Of a stretch of 6,403 bases of DNA, positions 1 through 5,994 are shown in pieces. Source of the DNA: Bacteriovorax sp. UBA1852 (GTDB lineage Bacteria; Bdellovibrionota; Bacteriovoracia; Bacteriovoracales; Bacteriovoracaceae). Position 1 is the first letter of the stretch, and every line of letters starts with the position of its first letter. Position numbers and translations under genes: made by a program. A model generated the notes under the pieces. The model was not told where the DNA came from. It saw only the letters and a program-made list of their open reading frames with translations, and ran no database searches. The stretch is from the NCBI GenBank assembly GCA_002338505.1, contig DDIK01000109.1, positions 1-6,403 on the forward strand, given 5' to 3'.

Positions 1-2
1 AT

Positions 3-98
3 AGAGATGCATACAGTGACTTTAAGGACCCCTTCTGTGACATGATTATGATCAATGCGAGAAGATGGGCAAATGAAAGCAATTGGAAGGCTTATTAA
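3..98 (+). CDS. C-terminal end of an unidentified protein (cut by window edge)
   Basis: A frame is open from the left edge and closes with TAA at 96-98, giving 31 residues that begin RDAYSDFKDPF and end SNWKAY. The composition, rich in aromatic and charged residues (MINARRWANE), looks like real protein rather than a random open frame, but 31 codons are few and the family is not recognisable. It would converge on the RpiR-type gene, whose stop is 117 bp further on. The gap 99-214 holds no ORF and no convincing terminator, only short imperfect TTAGG/CCTAA repeats. A chance open frame remains possible. Confidence 0.35.
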   Translation, partial: RDAYSDFKDPFCDMIMINARRWANESNWKAY

Positions 99-214
99 CT
101 TTAATCCACAAGAAGTTCGAAAAATACATCACTCCTAATTTAGGCCTCAAATAACCATGTATCTATTTTTATAAAAATTATACCTCGTGTGCAATATTAG
201 GAGTCATTAAAAAC

Positions 215-1054
215 CTAACCAATAAATATCGGCAGCGAATCCCATTTCTTTTCTATATTTCTAATCCTGGCCAAATGAACATGCTTATCCATTGAAAATA
301 GAATTGACTCTAATATATTAGTAGAAACAATGAAGGGTGTTATACAGTTAATCATTCCATAGCCAGTGGAAGAAGTATAAAAACTATGACTTGCAAGCCT
401 TCTTAGTCTCCCAGTTTTTTTATCTGTAAACAAAACCGAGAAAACCTTCCTCGATTGCATTAAATTTAAAAAATCCTGAAATTCAATCAACTCTCTATTG
501 ACTGAGAAGACAATTACAACGTCTTGAGCGGTTATTGAATGCATTTCAGCTTGCTTTGAAAAACCTAGCTGAGTTAGACAGATTACATTTTTACTGAGTA
601 TCTTTAAACTCTCTGAAAACTTTTCTGCAACGAATGACATTTGACCTACGCCAACAACAAAAACTCTATTTGCATTATTTATTTTTTTAGCGCATTCAAT
701 CAAGTCTGCTTCGTGTAATTGGCCTACCAGCTTATTGAGATTTCTAATTTCAGATTGAAAAACAATATTAAGAACTGATTTATCTCTTGTATCTTCAACA
801 AATGCTTCAGCTTTTTGTAAAGGCGAGAACTCTGCCTTATACATCTTCTCAATGTCTTTCTTTAACTCAGGAAACCCACTGTATTGAAGTGACTTTGCAA
901 GTCTAGTTAACGATGAGAAAGAAATATCAAACCTTTCACATAATTCACTACCACTTAGAAATGAGCTTGACTCAAGGTCATCAAGAATAGACTCAATAAC
1001 CTTAAGTTGCTTTGCTGGTAAACTATTACTTTTGATCCGATCAAATATATTCAT
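215..1054 (-). CDS. RpiR/MurR-family transcriptional regulator (HTH + SIS domain)
   Basis: This 279-residue protein has the usual length and order of RpiR-family regulators. The N-terminal HTH_6 domain (about residues 1-77) includes the typical stretch GSELCERFDISFSSLTRLAK followed by a GFPELKKDI segment. The SIS sugar-phosphate-binding domain (about 105-260) opens with VFVVGVGQMS at 131-140, the usual G-x-G-x-x-S loop. Family members sense phosphosugars or amino sugars and repress or activate catabolic genes; the ligand here cannot be told. The second SIS motif, normally a S-x-S-G/R type segment after DVVI, reads VVIVFSVNREL, so the glycine is missing and ligand binding may differ. The ATG shares its A with the stop of the upstream clamp-like gene (TAATG), implying translational coupling; a GGCGAGG ribosome binding site lies rather far upstream (about 10 nt). 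No sugar-metabolism gene is adjacent, so its target is unknown. Confidence 0.85.
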   Translation of the reverse strand: MNIFDRIKSNSLPAKQLKVIESILDDLESSSFLSGSELCERFDISFSSLTRLAKSLQYSGFPELKKDIEKMYKAEFSPLQKAEAFVEDTRDKSVLNIVFQSEIRNLNKLVGQLHEADLIECAKKINNANRVFVVGVGQMSFVAEKFSESLKILSKNVICLTQLGFSKQAEMHSITAQDVVIVFSVNRELIEFQDFLNLMQSRKVFSVLFTDKKTGRLRRLASHSFYTSSTGYGMINCITPFIVSTNILESILFSMDKHVHLARIRNIEKKWDSLPIFIG

Positions 1055-1668
1055 TAAATATAAACCTCGCCTAATAAATCCTCATCTAACTGAATAGGCA
1101 TTAGAAGGTAAAACCAATCCTCTTTTAATACATCCTCTTTAAAGTGCTTAGAATGCGGGTCTAAGTCAGACTCTTTACACACTACAATCGCTGGAGAGAC
1201 TGGACTCGCGATCAAGAAACTTATCTCCTCTCCTGCAAAGCAAGATAGGTACTTAGCATTAAAGCCCAAACATGTTTCTCCAACGGTGCTTGATACCTTG
1301 AAAAAAGGCTTAGAAATATCTGTATAATCCAACACCATTGTCGCATCTCGATTATCTTCTCCAAACATTCCAAACCACTCAGGAATTTCAACTGTTATTC
1401 TTCTGCCGCTCTCCTCTGGGATAACCAACTGCCAATCAGGAAAGTCCTGCTCGGCTTCAACAAAATAACCTTTTTCATATTAAACTTTTGAAAATGTCTT
1501 TCCTGCCTTCTTTATTTCCCATGGTTTTTGGGATGCAAACAAAACATGTGCATTAGTTGTAACGACATGACCAGAGTGGTCATAATGAAATGCATGAATT
1601 TTTTTGTGCTTAGGGTTCTCAACGTCAGTGCTGCTAAATTTGACTAGATTGCTTAAAGTGTGTTCCAT
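1054..1668 (-). pseudogene. Sliding-clamp (DnaN-beta)-like protein gene with an in-frame TAA at codon 63
   Basis: Read from the ATG at 1668 (AAAGGA at 1675-1680, spacing 6 nt), the frame runs 204 codons to a TAA at 1054-1056 and is broken only by a TAA at 1480-1482. The first 62 residues contain HVVTTNAHVLF, like the ATDGHRL-type segment of beta-clamp relatives. Directly after the stop, in the same frame, comes YEKGYFVEAEQDFPDWQLVI, which matches the 'G-x-FP(D/N)W-x-x-VIP' segment of short clamp-like proteins. Later FNAKYLSCF and YLLMPIQL match the 'NPKYLL' and 'LLMP(V/L)RL' signatures. The second half has no ATG and no ribosome binding site near its first possible start (TTG at 1428), so it is not an independent gene. 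The family assignment is from remembered motif patterns, not a search. Beta clamps are processivity factors; short relatives of unknown role occur in phages and mobile elements. A nonsense mutation, a sequencing error or a recoded stop could explain the TAA; the first is likeliest. Confidence 0.6.
1480..1482 (-). other. In-frame TAA stop interrupting the clamp-like gene
   Basis: The minus strand reads GTT TAA TAT GAA here. The frame before (residues 1-62) and after is identical, with no indel, and protein-like, family-matching sequence resumes at the next codon. A stop followed by T is normally an efficient terminator, which argues against readthrough. An ATG lies 3 nt past the stop but in another frame, and it closes after 23 codons. 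Confidence 0.8.
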
Positions 1669-1674
1669 GTTGAA

Positions 1675-1680
1675 TCCTTT
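1675..1680 (-). promoter_or_regulatory. Ribosome binding site of the clamp-like gene (decides its start)
   Basis: AAAGGA lies 6 nt before the ATG at 1668 on the minus strand. It favours this ATG over the TTG at 1698, which would add ten residues translated across the ribosome binding site. The context (AAAGGATTCAACATG) closely matches that of the His-rich lipoprotein gene (AAAGGATTTAATATG). Confidence 0.7.
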
Positions 1681-1817
1681 GTGAAAATTTATTATCAATT
1701 ATTTGATGCCTTGAAAATATGTTTTCACTTAATTTTAGACAAGTATGAAAATGAATTATTTCTAGCTTTGCAGAACTTCACTAAGTAACTGATATTATGA
1801 TCGTTATGTGAAAACGA

Positions 1818-1866
1818 ATTTTAACATATGCACCCACTTGCTCACCTTGGGTACATATGTTAAAAT
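1818..1866. promoter_or_regulatory. Large inverted repeat, probable AbiEi operator
   Basis: Arms 1818-1836 (ATTTTAACATATGCACCCA) and 1848-1866 (TGGGTACATATGTTAAAAT) are reverse complements over 19 bp with a single mismatch (C1831 against A1853), around an 11-nt spacer. Each arm carries its own CATATG core, and the cores are 29 bp apart. AbiEi-type antitoxins are known to repress their own operon by binding inverted repeats in the promoter, and this repeat lies immediately before the abiEi-like gene, so an operator is the natural reading. Its right arm covers the upstream start candidate (ATG 1857-1859). If transcribed from further upstream, the same sequence could also fold as an RNA hairpin hiding that ATG. 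Confidence 0.75.
1838..1866 (+). promoter_or_regulatory. Candidate promoter of the abiE operon inside the operator
   Basis: TTGCTC (1838-1843) and TAAAAT (1861-1866) are separated by exactly 17 nt and resemble sigma70 -35 and -10 boxes (3/6 and 5/6 matches). Both lie in the inverted repeat, so a bound repressor would block polymerase. Transcription would begin near 1873, at the ATG at 1872, implying a leaderless or nearly leaderless mRNA. A competing candidate is TTGCAG (1768-1773) with TATTAT (1793-1798), whose 19-nt spacing is long. Confidence 0.35.
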
Positions 1867-1871
1867 GGAAT

Positions 1872-2468
1872 ATGAGTAATAATAATCAATTTCATAAACT
1901 TAAACCACTACTAAAGAAAACACTCTTTAGAGCAAGTGAGGCTAGAGAGCTAGGCATAAGCTCAAGCTTGATAAATTACTATATAAAAAAAGGGATGATT
2001 GAGCGTGTTGATAGAGGGGTATATCGATGCTCTGATCAGGAGCTTGATGTAGATTTTCGCTATGAAGATCTGGTGCTCGTTTCAAAAAGTATACCCAATG
2101 GAGTTATCTGTCTTATTTCAGCTCTGACCCTTTATGAGCTAACAGATGAAATTCCACGTGCACACTGGATAGCGGTATCACATAGCTCAAGAGCACCAAG
2201 AAGAAGTGGTGCAAGAATCGTTAGAATGAGAAATATTGATCTAGGAAAAACAGAACTTGCTCTAGGAAGTGAGAAAGTTCAAATTTTTGATGTTGAGCGT
2301 ACAATTCTTGATTCATTTAGATACCTGGGTGTGGAGATTGGTGTGAAGGCCCTTAAAGCTGCACTGGCAAGAAGTGGAAAAGACAAGCTTGATCTAAAAA
2401 AACTTCAGAAATATGCAAAAGAGCTAAGAGTTAAAATAGCTCCCTACATAATGGCAGTCACAACATGA
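1872..2468 (+). CDS. abiEi: AbiEi-like antitoxin / transcriptional autorepressor
   Basis: A 198-residue protein from the ATG at 1872 (MSNNNQFHKL). The N-terminal winged-helix region contains TLFRASEARELGISSSLINY then IKKGMIERVDRGVYR, the pattern of the AbiEi N-terminal domain. Next comes GVICLISALTLYELTDEIPR, very typical of AbiEi proteins ('GVxCLxSAL...LT...P'), and the ERTILDSFRY segment of the C-terminal domain. The family acts as the antitoxin of AbiE abortive-infection/toxin-antitoxin systems by repressing the operon and countering AbiEii without a stable complex (classified as type IV). It overlaps abiEii by ATGA, indicating co-translation. An in-frame ATG at 1857 would add MLKWN, but it sits in the inverted-repeat arm and has no ribosome binding site; 1872 also lacks a clear one, so the start is uncertain by five codons. 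Confidence 0.88.
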   Translation: MSNNNQFHKLKPLLKKTLFRASEARELGISSSLINYYIKKGMIERVDRGVYRCSDQELDVDFRYEDLVLVSKSIPNGVICLISALTLYELTDEIPRAHWIAVSHSSRAPRRSGARIVRMRNIDLGKTELALGSEKVQIFDVERTILDSFRYLGVEIGVKALKAALARSGKDKLDLKKLQKYAKELRVKIAPYIMAVTT

Positions 2469-3319
2469 ATGAACAGGCCCTGAAGGACAAGATTAAAAAC
2501 ATTTCTAAAGATAAAGGCAAAGACTTTGGTGTAGTCTGGCGTTTATTGGTGCTAGAAAGGTTTCTGGCTAGAATTTCAGACTCTGAGTACAGGGATGAAT
2601 TCATATTTAAAGGTGGCCTACTTCTTTCCCATTACATTGATATAGGGAGAGAAACAAAGGATGTAGATTTCCTTGCTAATAAAATTAATGCAGATGTTCC
2701 TAGTATCGAAAAATCATTTCTTGAAATTTGTAATGTAAAAATTGATGATGGATTTAGTTTTACGCTTACTGAAGTTGTCCCACTTAAACAACCTCATATG
2801 AATTATCCAGGCTATAGACTAAATATCGATCTGAAGTTTGGGCAAAAGATGAAGGATAAGATTCAAGTTGATATAGGCGTGGGAGATCTTGTTGATCCAA
2901 AGCTTGAGTCTTTAGAGCTGTATGAATATAAGGGAAAGGCAATCTTTGAAGGAGCAATAACTCTTCAGGTATATCCAGTTGAGACAATATTTGCAGAAAA
3001 ACTTGAAACAGTAGTGTCAAAAGGTGCAGCGAATAGCAGAATGAAGGACTTTCATGATCTTCTCCTGCTTAGTAGAAATAAAGAGCTTTTAGAAATAGTT
3101 AAATTGCAAAATAGTATAGATAGCACATTTAAAACTCGCAATACGAATAAAGAATTTCCAGTGGCTTTCGAGAAAGATGAATTCACTGTAATGCAAACGC
3201 TTTGGTCAGCTCATTTGAGAAAGCTTGGTAAGACTGCGAACCAATTATTTTTACCAACAACATTAGAACTTGTTGTTACAGAACTTAATGTCTGGCTTAA
3301 AGATAATAAAATTTCATAA
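2465..3319 (+). CDS. abiEii: AbiEii-family nucleotidyltransferase toxin
   Basis: A 284-residue protein, close to the usual length of AbiEii toxins, with the expected motifs. FKGGLLLS (48-55) followed by R62, T64, D66 and D68 (RETKDVDF) is the nucleotidyltransferase GG...DxD motif. D136 in QVDIGVGD is the third acidic residue. VYPVETIFAEKLE (169-181) and RMKDFHDL (192-199) match the conserved EKL and R-x-KDF-x-D motifs of DUF1814/AbiEii. The family uses nucleoside triphosphates; MenT relatives transfer nucleotides to tRNA acceptor ends and stop growth, and AbiE operons can abort phage infection. All key residues are present, so the toxin looks active. Its ATG overlaps the abiEi stop (ATGA), so translation is coupled and the operon promoter controls both. 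No clear terminator follows. Confidence 0.9.
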   Translation: MNEQALKDKIKNISKDKGKDFGVVWRLLVLERFLARISDSEYRDEFIFKGGLLLSHYIDIGRETKDVDFLANKINADVPSIEKSFLEICNVKIDDGFSFTLTEVVPLKQPHMNYPGYRLNIDLKFGQKMKDKIQVDIGVGDLVDPKLESLELYEYKGKAIFEGAITLQVYPVETIFAEKLETVVSKGAANSRMKDFHDLLLLSRNKELLEIVKLQNSIDSTFKTRNTNKEFPVAFEKDEFTVMQTLWSAHLRKLGKTANQLFLPTTLELVVTELNVWLKDNKIS

Positions 3320-3404
3320 ATCTTGATAATATCTGGCATTAATTTCCCATACATTCTAATCCTGATTTATAGGAAAATTATACAAAATGACAAAAGGATT
3401 TAAT

Positions 3405-3683
3405 ATGAAACACCTATTACTACTTTCAACTTTACTACTAATTGGCTGTGCTTCAGGACATAAGCACGATTCAAAAGACTCTCATTATTCTCACAAGAAA
3501 CATGATCACCATAATCATCACCATGCACACCATAAGGATCACAAGCACAATCACGGTAAGTCATGTGGACACAAGACTGTTAAGCATGATGATCACGTAG
3601 ATTATAAGCATGATGGTCACCTTCATCATCAATTAGATGGTCACACTCATGACTGTGAAGGTAATAAACAAGCAAAGAAATAA
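3405..3683 (+). CDS. Small histidine-rich metal-binding lipoprotein
   Basis: A 92-residue protein. The start is ATG 3405, preceded by AAAGGA with 6-nt spacing; the earlier ATG at 3387 would place the ribosome binding site inside the gene. MKHLLLLSTLLLIGC is a lipoprotein signal peptide with lipobox LIGC (C15); Ala at +2 suggests the outer membrane if Gram-negative. The mature 78 residues contain 24 histidines in two parts: an irregular H/K/D stretch (about residues 18-50) and a C-terminal module (about 53-86) with CGHKTVKHDDHVDY and HDGHLHHQLDGHTHDC. That module resembles a short conserved His-rich sequence (CGH..V.H.DHVDY..DGHLHH...H) found in small bacterial proteins often labelled zinc-transporter-like. 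I infer binding or buffering of Zn, Ni, Co or Cu at the envelope. No metal transporter or sensor gene adjoins it. The preceding gap 3320-3404 shows no clear promoter or terminator. Confidence 0.8.
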   Translation: MKHLLLLSTLLLIGCASGHKHDSKDSHYSHKKHDHHNHHHAHHKDHKHNHGKSCGHKTVKHDDHVDYKHDGHLHHQLDGHTHDCEGNKQAKK

Positions 3684-3723
3684 TTCTTATCAAGCGGGGG
3701 TGATCACATTTTGTGTGGTTGCC

Positions 3724-4128
3724 CTATAACTCCCCAGACTGTCGATCATAATTTCTCAAACAAACCCCACTGGCTTTACTCATTCCAAGTTTCTCATAAT
3801 ACGGAACCAAATCTGCATCACACAAGAGATCTACCATATACAAGTGACTCAAAGCCTCCTGCATTCTAAGAACTAGCTCTTTTCCTATTCCCCGGCCCTG
3901 ATAATCTGGAAGTACCTCCAGAAGTGGAATATATGCAGACAAGACACCATCTGAAATAGAGTTTATAAACCCGACTAATTTTTTATCTTCATAAGCAAGA
4001 ATAACTTTGTAGCTTCCGTTTAGGATACTCTTAAGAACATTAGTACTTGGTGGATTTGGCCAACCGACAAAGAAACCATCCAGCTCTAATGAATCTAGTA
4101 ATGCCATATCAGTGCTATATTTAATCAT
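3724..4128 (-). CDS. GNAT-family N-acetyltransferase
   Basis: A 134-residue GNAT domain protein with no extra domains. VLPDYQGRGIGKELV (72-86) is motif A; Q77-G-R-G80-I-G82 forms the loop that holds the acetyl-CoA pyrophosphate. YKVILAYEDKKLVGFI (40-55) is the usual strand pair before it, and PYYEKLGM (109-116) is the conserved C-terminal motif. The acetyl acceptor (amine, amino acid, drug or protein) cannot be inferred. The ATG at 4128 is preferred over that at 4149 because GAGAGG lies just upstream (5-nt spacing). The gene is divergent from the PH-like/SHOCT gene across a 131-bp gap and converges on the His-rich lipoprotein gene with 40 bp between stops. No standard terminator hairpin is visible in that gap. 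Confidence 0.87.
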   Translation of the reverse strand: MIKYSTDMALLDSLELDGFFVGWPNPPSTNVLKSILNGSYKVILAYEDKKLVGFINSISDGVLSAYIPLLEVLPDYQGRGIGKELVLRMQEALSHLYMVDLLCDADLVPYYEKLGMSKASGVCLRNYDRQSGEL

Positions 4129-4259
4129 GTTGCCCTCTCTGATTTTCATAATTTACGTAGTTGATAATATAGTAATAAATGACTGGATAACACCATTTTC
4201 CTATAAATTTTATCTCAAATCTGCCGATAAACCTTAAAAGTAAAATTTTGGGAGAAAGA

Positions 4260-4775
4260 ATGCTGTTTTCTAAGCATAAAAGTGATTCCGGGAATAATCT
4301 CAGCGATTCTGAATATAAGCGCATAACTCTTAGTGCGCTCAATAAGAAATTAGAAAGTAATGAATTCGTTAAGTTTTCCACTGGCGGATACATTCAATCA
4401 AAGAGATTTTATATTTTCATCACTAACACAAGAGTGCACTTAATCAAAAAGAACAATGATAAGAAGTTCTATATACACTCTATTGGCTTTGAAAACATTA
4501 AGGCCATCGATACGAGTCTTGGCATCCTATACGGAATGATTAAACTGCAAATTGATAGCAAGAAAATTCTTATAAAGAATATAAAGAAAGACCATACTGA
4601 AAGGTTTGCAGATATTTTATGTGACCAAATTTCAGGTTACGAAACAAAAACCTATAACGTCTTTAAACTAAAGTATAACGATAATGTTTTACAAACTCTT
4701 GAAGACTTAAAGAAAAATGGAATTATTAGTGATGAAGACTATGATGCCCAAAAGTCTGAAATACTAGCCTCTTAA
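4260..4775 (+). CDS. PH-like domain protein with C-terminal SHOCT domain
   Basis: A 171-residue protein from ATG 4260, with GGGAG just upstream; the TTG at 4248 would put that site inside the gene. Residues about 35-125 are rich in beta strands and include the FITNTRVHLI segment (53-62) typical of bacterial PH-like domains ('LTNxRL..'), followed by IGFENIKAIDTSLGILYGMI, like the 'IPY..I..V....G.L.G.I' part of that fold. The last 29 residues, with LEDLKKNGIISDEDYDAQKSEIL, are a clear SHOCT domain, a short C-terminal helix pair thought to mediate oligomerisation. There is no signal peptide or membrane segment, so it is probably cytosolic. Function is unknown; related PH-like/SHOCT proteins are widespread and poorly characterised. 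Its end overlaps the end of the opposing tadA gene by 12 bp. Confidence 0.8.
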   Translation: MLFSKHKSDSGNNLSDSEYKRITLSALNKKLESNEFVKFSTGGYIQSKRFYIFITNTRVHLIKKNNDKKFYIHSIGFENIKAIDTSLGILYGMIKLQIDSKKILIKNIKKDHTERFADILCDQISGYETKTYNVFKLKYNDNVLQTLEDLKKNGIISDEDYDAQKSEILAS

Positions 4776-5237
4776 GTGCTCTCCTCGCCTCTGCTTAAAA
4801 AAGTCGGAAAGTTTCTTTGAACAATCAAAGTGCATGAGGCCACCTTCGATATCAAACGAATGATTAAATCTTTCATCTTTTTGAAAAGAATACCCTAGAG
4901 AGATTGCCCCGGCCTTAAGATCATATGCACCAAAAATCACCTTTGACACTCTTGCTTGTAAAAGAGCGTAGAGACACATTGGACATGGCTCAAGTGTAAC
5001 AAAGACTGTGTGATCATTTAATCGCCAGTCTCCATTTTTCTTTGAAGCTTCCTCTATAGCTAATATTTCAGCGTGGTGAGTGGTGTTCTTATTTTTCTCT
5101 TTGAGATTATAGGTGCTAGCAACAACTTCACCCTTACCATTTAAGACTATACAACCAACAGGAACTTCACCTTCTTTAAAAGCCTTTTCAGCTTCTTCTA
5201 AAGCTAACTTCATGTTCCAAATTTTATTAGTATTCAT
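4764..5237 (-). CDS. tadA: tRNA-specific adenosine deaminase TadA
   Basis: A 157-residue zinc deaminase of the usual TadA length. HAE at 55-57 supplies a zinc ligand (H55) and the catalytic proton shuttle (E57); PCPMC at 84-88 supplies the other ligands (C85, C88). GEVPVGCIV and KVIFGAYDLKAGA match the TadA-type strands. TadA converts the wobble adenosine A34 of tRNA-Arg(ACG) to inosine in the cytosol and is usually essential. A broader cytidine/guanine deaminase role is possible in this superfamily but less likely. The ATG overlaps the stop of the upstream PilZ-like gene (ATGA, 5234-5237) with AGG nearby, so it is the last gene of a minus-strand operon. Its 3' end overlaps the convergent PH/SHOCT gene by 12 bp. 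Confidence 0.9.
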   Translation of the reverse strand: MNTNKIWNMKLALEEAEKAFKEGEVPVGCIVLNGKGEVVASTYNLKEKNKNTTHHAEILAIEEASKKNGDWRLNDHTVFVTLEPCPMCLYALLQARVSKVIFGAYDLKAGAISLGYSFQKDERFNHSFDIEGGLMHFDCSKKLSDFFKQRRGEHLRG

Positions 5238-5968
5238 GCTCGACCTGTTAGGATTTTTGCTTTTTGCTTAAATCGTCTTTCAAACTGCCAGAACTTAGAG
5301 AATTTTTCAAATGAATTTCGATCTTCTTTGCCACTAAAGATAAATTTAACCCCATAAATAAAAGGTCGTCCTACTGAGTGCTTTCTTTTTGAAACAATTT
5401 CTACTTCAAATTCTTGATTCAAATCATTAAATTCTGGTGCCACCATAACTTTTGATCCAATCTCAAGATCTTCAAAGAAAGCTATTCCACCGGCCTCACC
5501 TCGAATATCAACAATGCGACCCTCATCGGATGCGTCTCCATACTTAATTGTTGCCTTAACATCATTACGATAACGAAAGTCATATTCCCACCAAGATACC
5601 ATTGGATAAAAAAGAGGTGTTCTAAGCATATAGGAATTTATAACAAGCAATAATAAAGATAACCCATAGAAATAAAAAAGTGATAAATCGTTATAAGTTA
5701 CCAGTGATGAGTATAAATCAGAAATTAAAAATAATGATGTAATTAATGTCATCGTCCAATAAGTATAAAAGAGATTCTTCACAGTTTTATAGAAGAAGCG
5801 TGAATAGACAAACCACAGAATTAATCCAATAAAAGAAAGAAAAGAAAACTCATAGCGAATAAACTCGTAGAACTTAGCGATCAAAAAGAGTGATAAATGA
5901 AGTACCGTTATCATAACGATTCTTTCAAATTCCCCTTTGAGCTTAAATTTTGAGAGACTAATAAACAT
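5234..5968 (-). CDS. Four-helix inner-membrane protein with C-terminal PilZ-like domain
   Basis: The 244-residue protein has about four hydrophobic helices (roughly 16-33, 41-57, 67-85, 95-113), then a soluble domain (about 127-212) and a basic tail. The soluble part, with FRYRNDVKATIKYG, GRIVDIRGEAGGIAFF (150-165) and YGVKFIF, has the strand pattern and position of a PilZ domain. The c-di-GMP motifs are degenerate: the RxxxR arm is not clearly present, and the D/N-x-S-x-x-G motif reads D154-I-R-G-E-A-G-G, with the serine lost. It may therefore bind c-di-GMP poorly or use another ligand. The N-terminus and soluble domain are probably cytosolic. The ATG at 5968 lacks a clear ribosome binding site; an in-frame ATG at codon 19 is an alternative. 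It lies 26 bp after the upstream gene and overlaps tadA by ATGA. Confidence 0.65.
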   Translation of the reverse strand: MFISLSKFKLKGEFERIVMITVLHLSLFLIAKFYEFIRYEFSFLSFIGLILWFVYSRFFYKTVKNLFYTYWTMTLITSLFLISDLYSSLVTYNDLSLFYFYGLSLLLLVINSYMLRTPLFYPMVSWWEYDFRYRNDVKATIKYGDASDEGRIVDIRGEAGGIAFFEDLEIGSKVMVAPEFNDLNQEFEVEIVSKRKHSVGRPFIYGVKFIFSGKEDRNSFEKFSKFWQFERRFKQKAKILTGRA

Positions 5969-5994
5969 ATGATTATTTTAGCATTTATTTGATT

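Noticed and set aside
99..214. TTAGG/CCTAA repeats as a terminator between the left-edge ORF and the RpiR-type gene
   Set aside because: Stems of about 5 bp with poor extension and no proper T-run in the right position.
1054..1428. Separate 124-codon gene starting at TTG 1428
   Set aside because: Family-like coding sequence continues upstream in the same frame to the TAA at 1480, and no ribosome binding site precedes the TTG; it is the second half of the clamp-like gene.
1721..1815. GTTTTCAC (1721-1728) and GTGAAAAC (1808-1815) inverted copies in the divergent promoter region
   Set aside because: Only 8 bp and about 80 nt apart in AT-rich DNA full of GAAAA runs; chance is a sufficient explanation.
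2784..3020. Minus-strand ORF of 78 codons
   Set aside because: It lies entirely inside abiEii, whose motifs are complete, and its translation has no recognisable features.
3323..3384. Promoter boxes for the lipoprotein gene (TTGATA at 3323, TATACA at 3379)
   Set aside because: No pair of boxes has acceptable spacing; single hexamers are expected by chance in this AT-rich gap.
3684..3723. Possible terminator between the lipoprotein and GNAT genes (CACA/TGTG, GTGATCAC palindrome)
   Set aside because: The stem is only 4-5 bp when a loop is allowed, flanking G/C runs do not pair well, and there is no T-run on either side.
4121..4393. Minus-strand ORF of 90 codons
   Set aside because: It spans the divergent promoter gap and the start of the PH/SHOCT gene; the sequence is low-complexity with no ribosome binding site, so it is a shadow frame.
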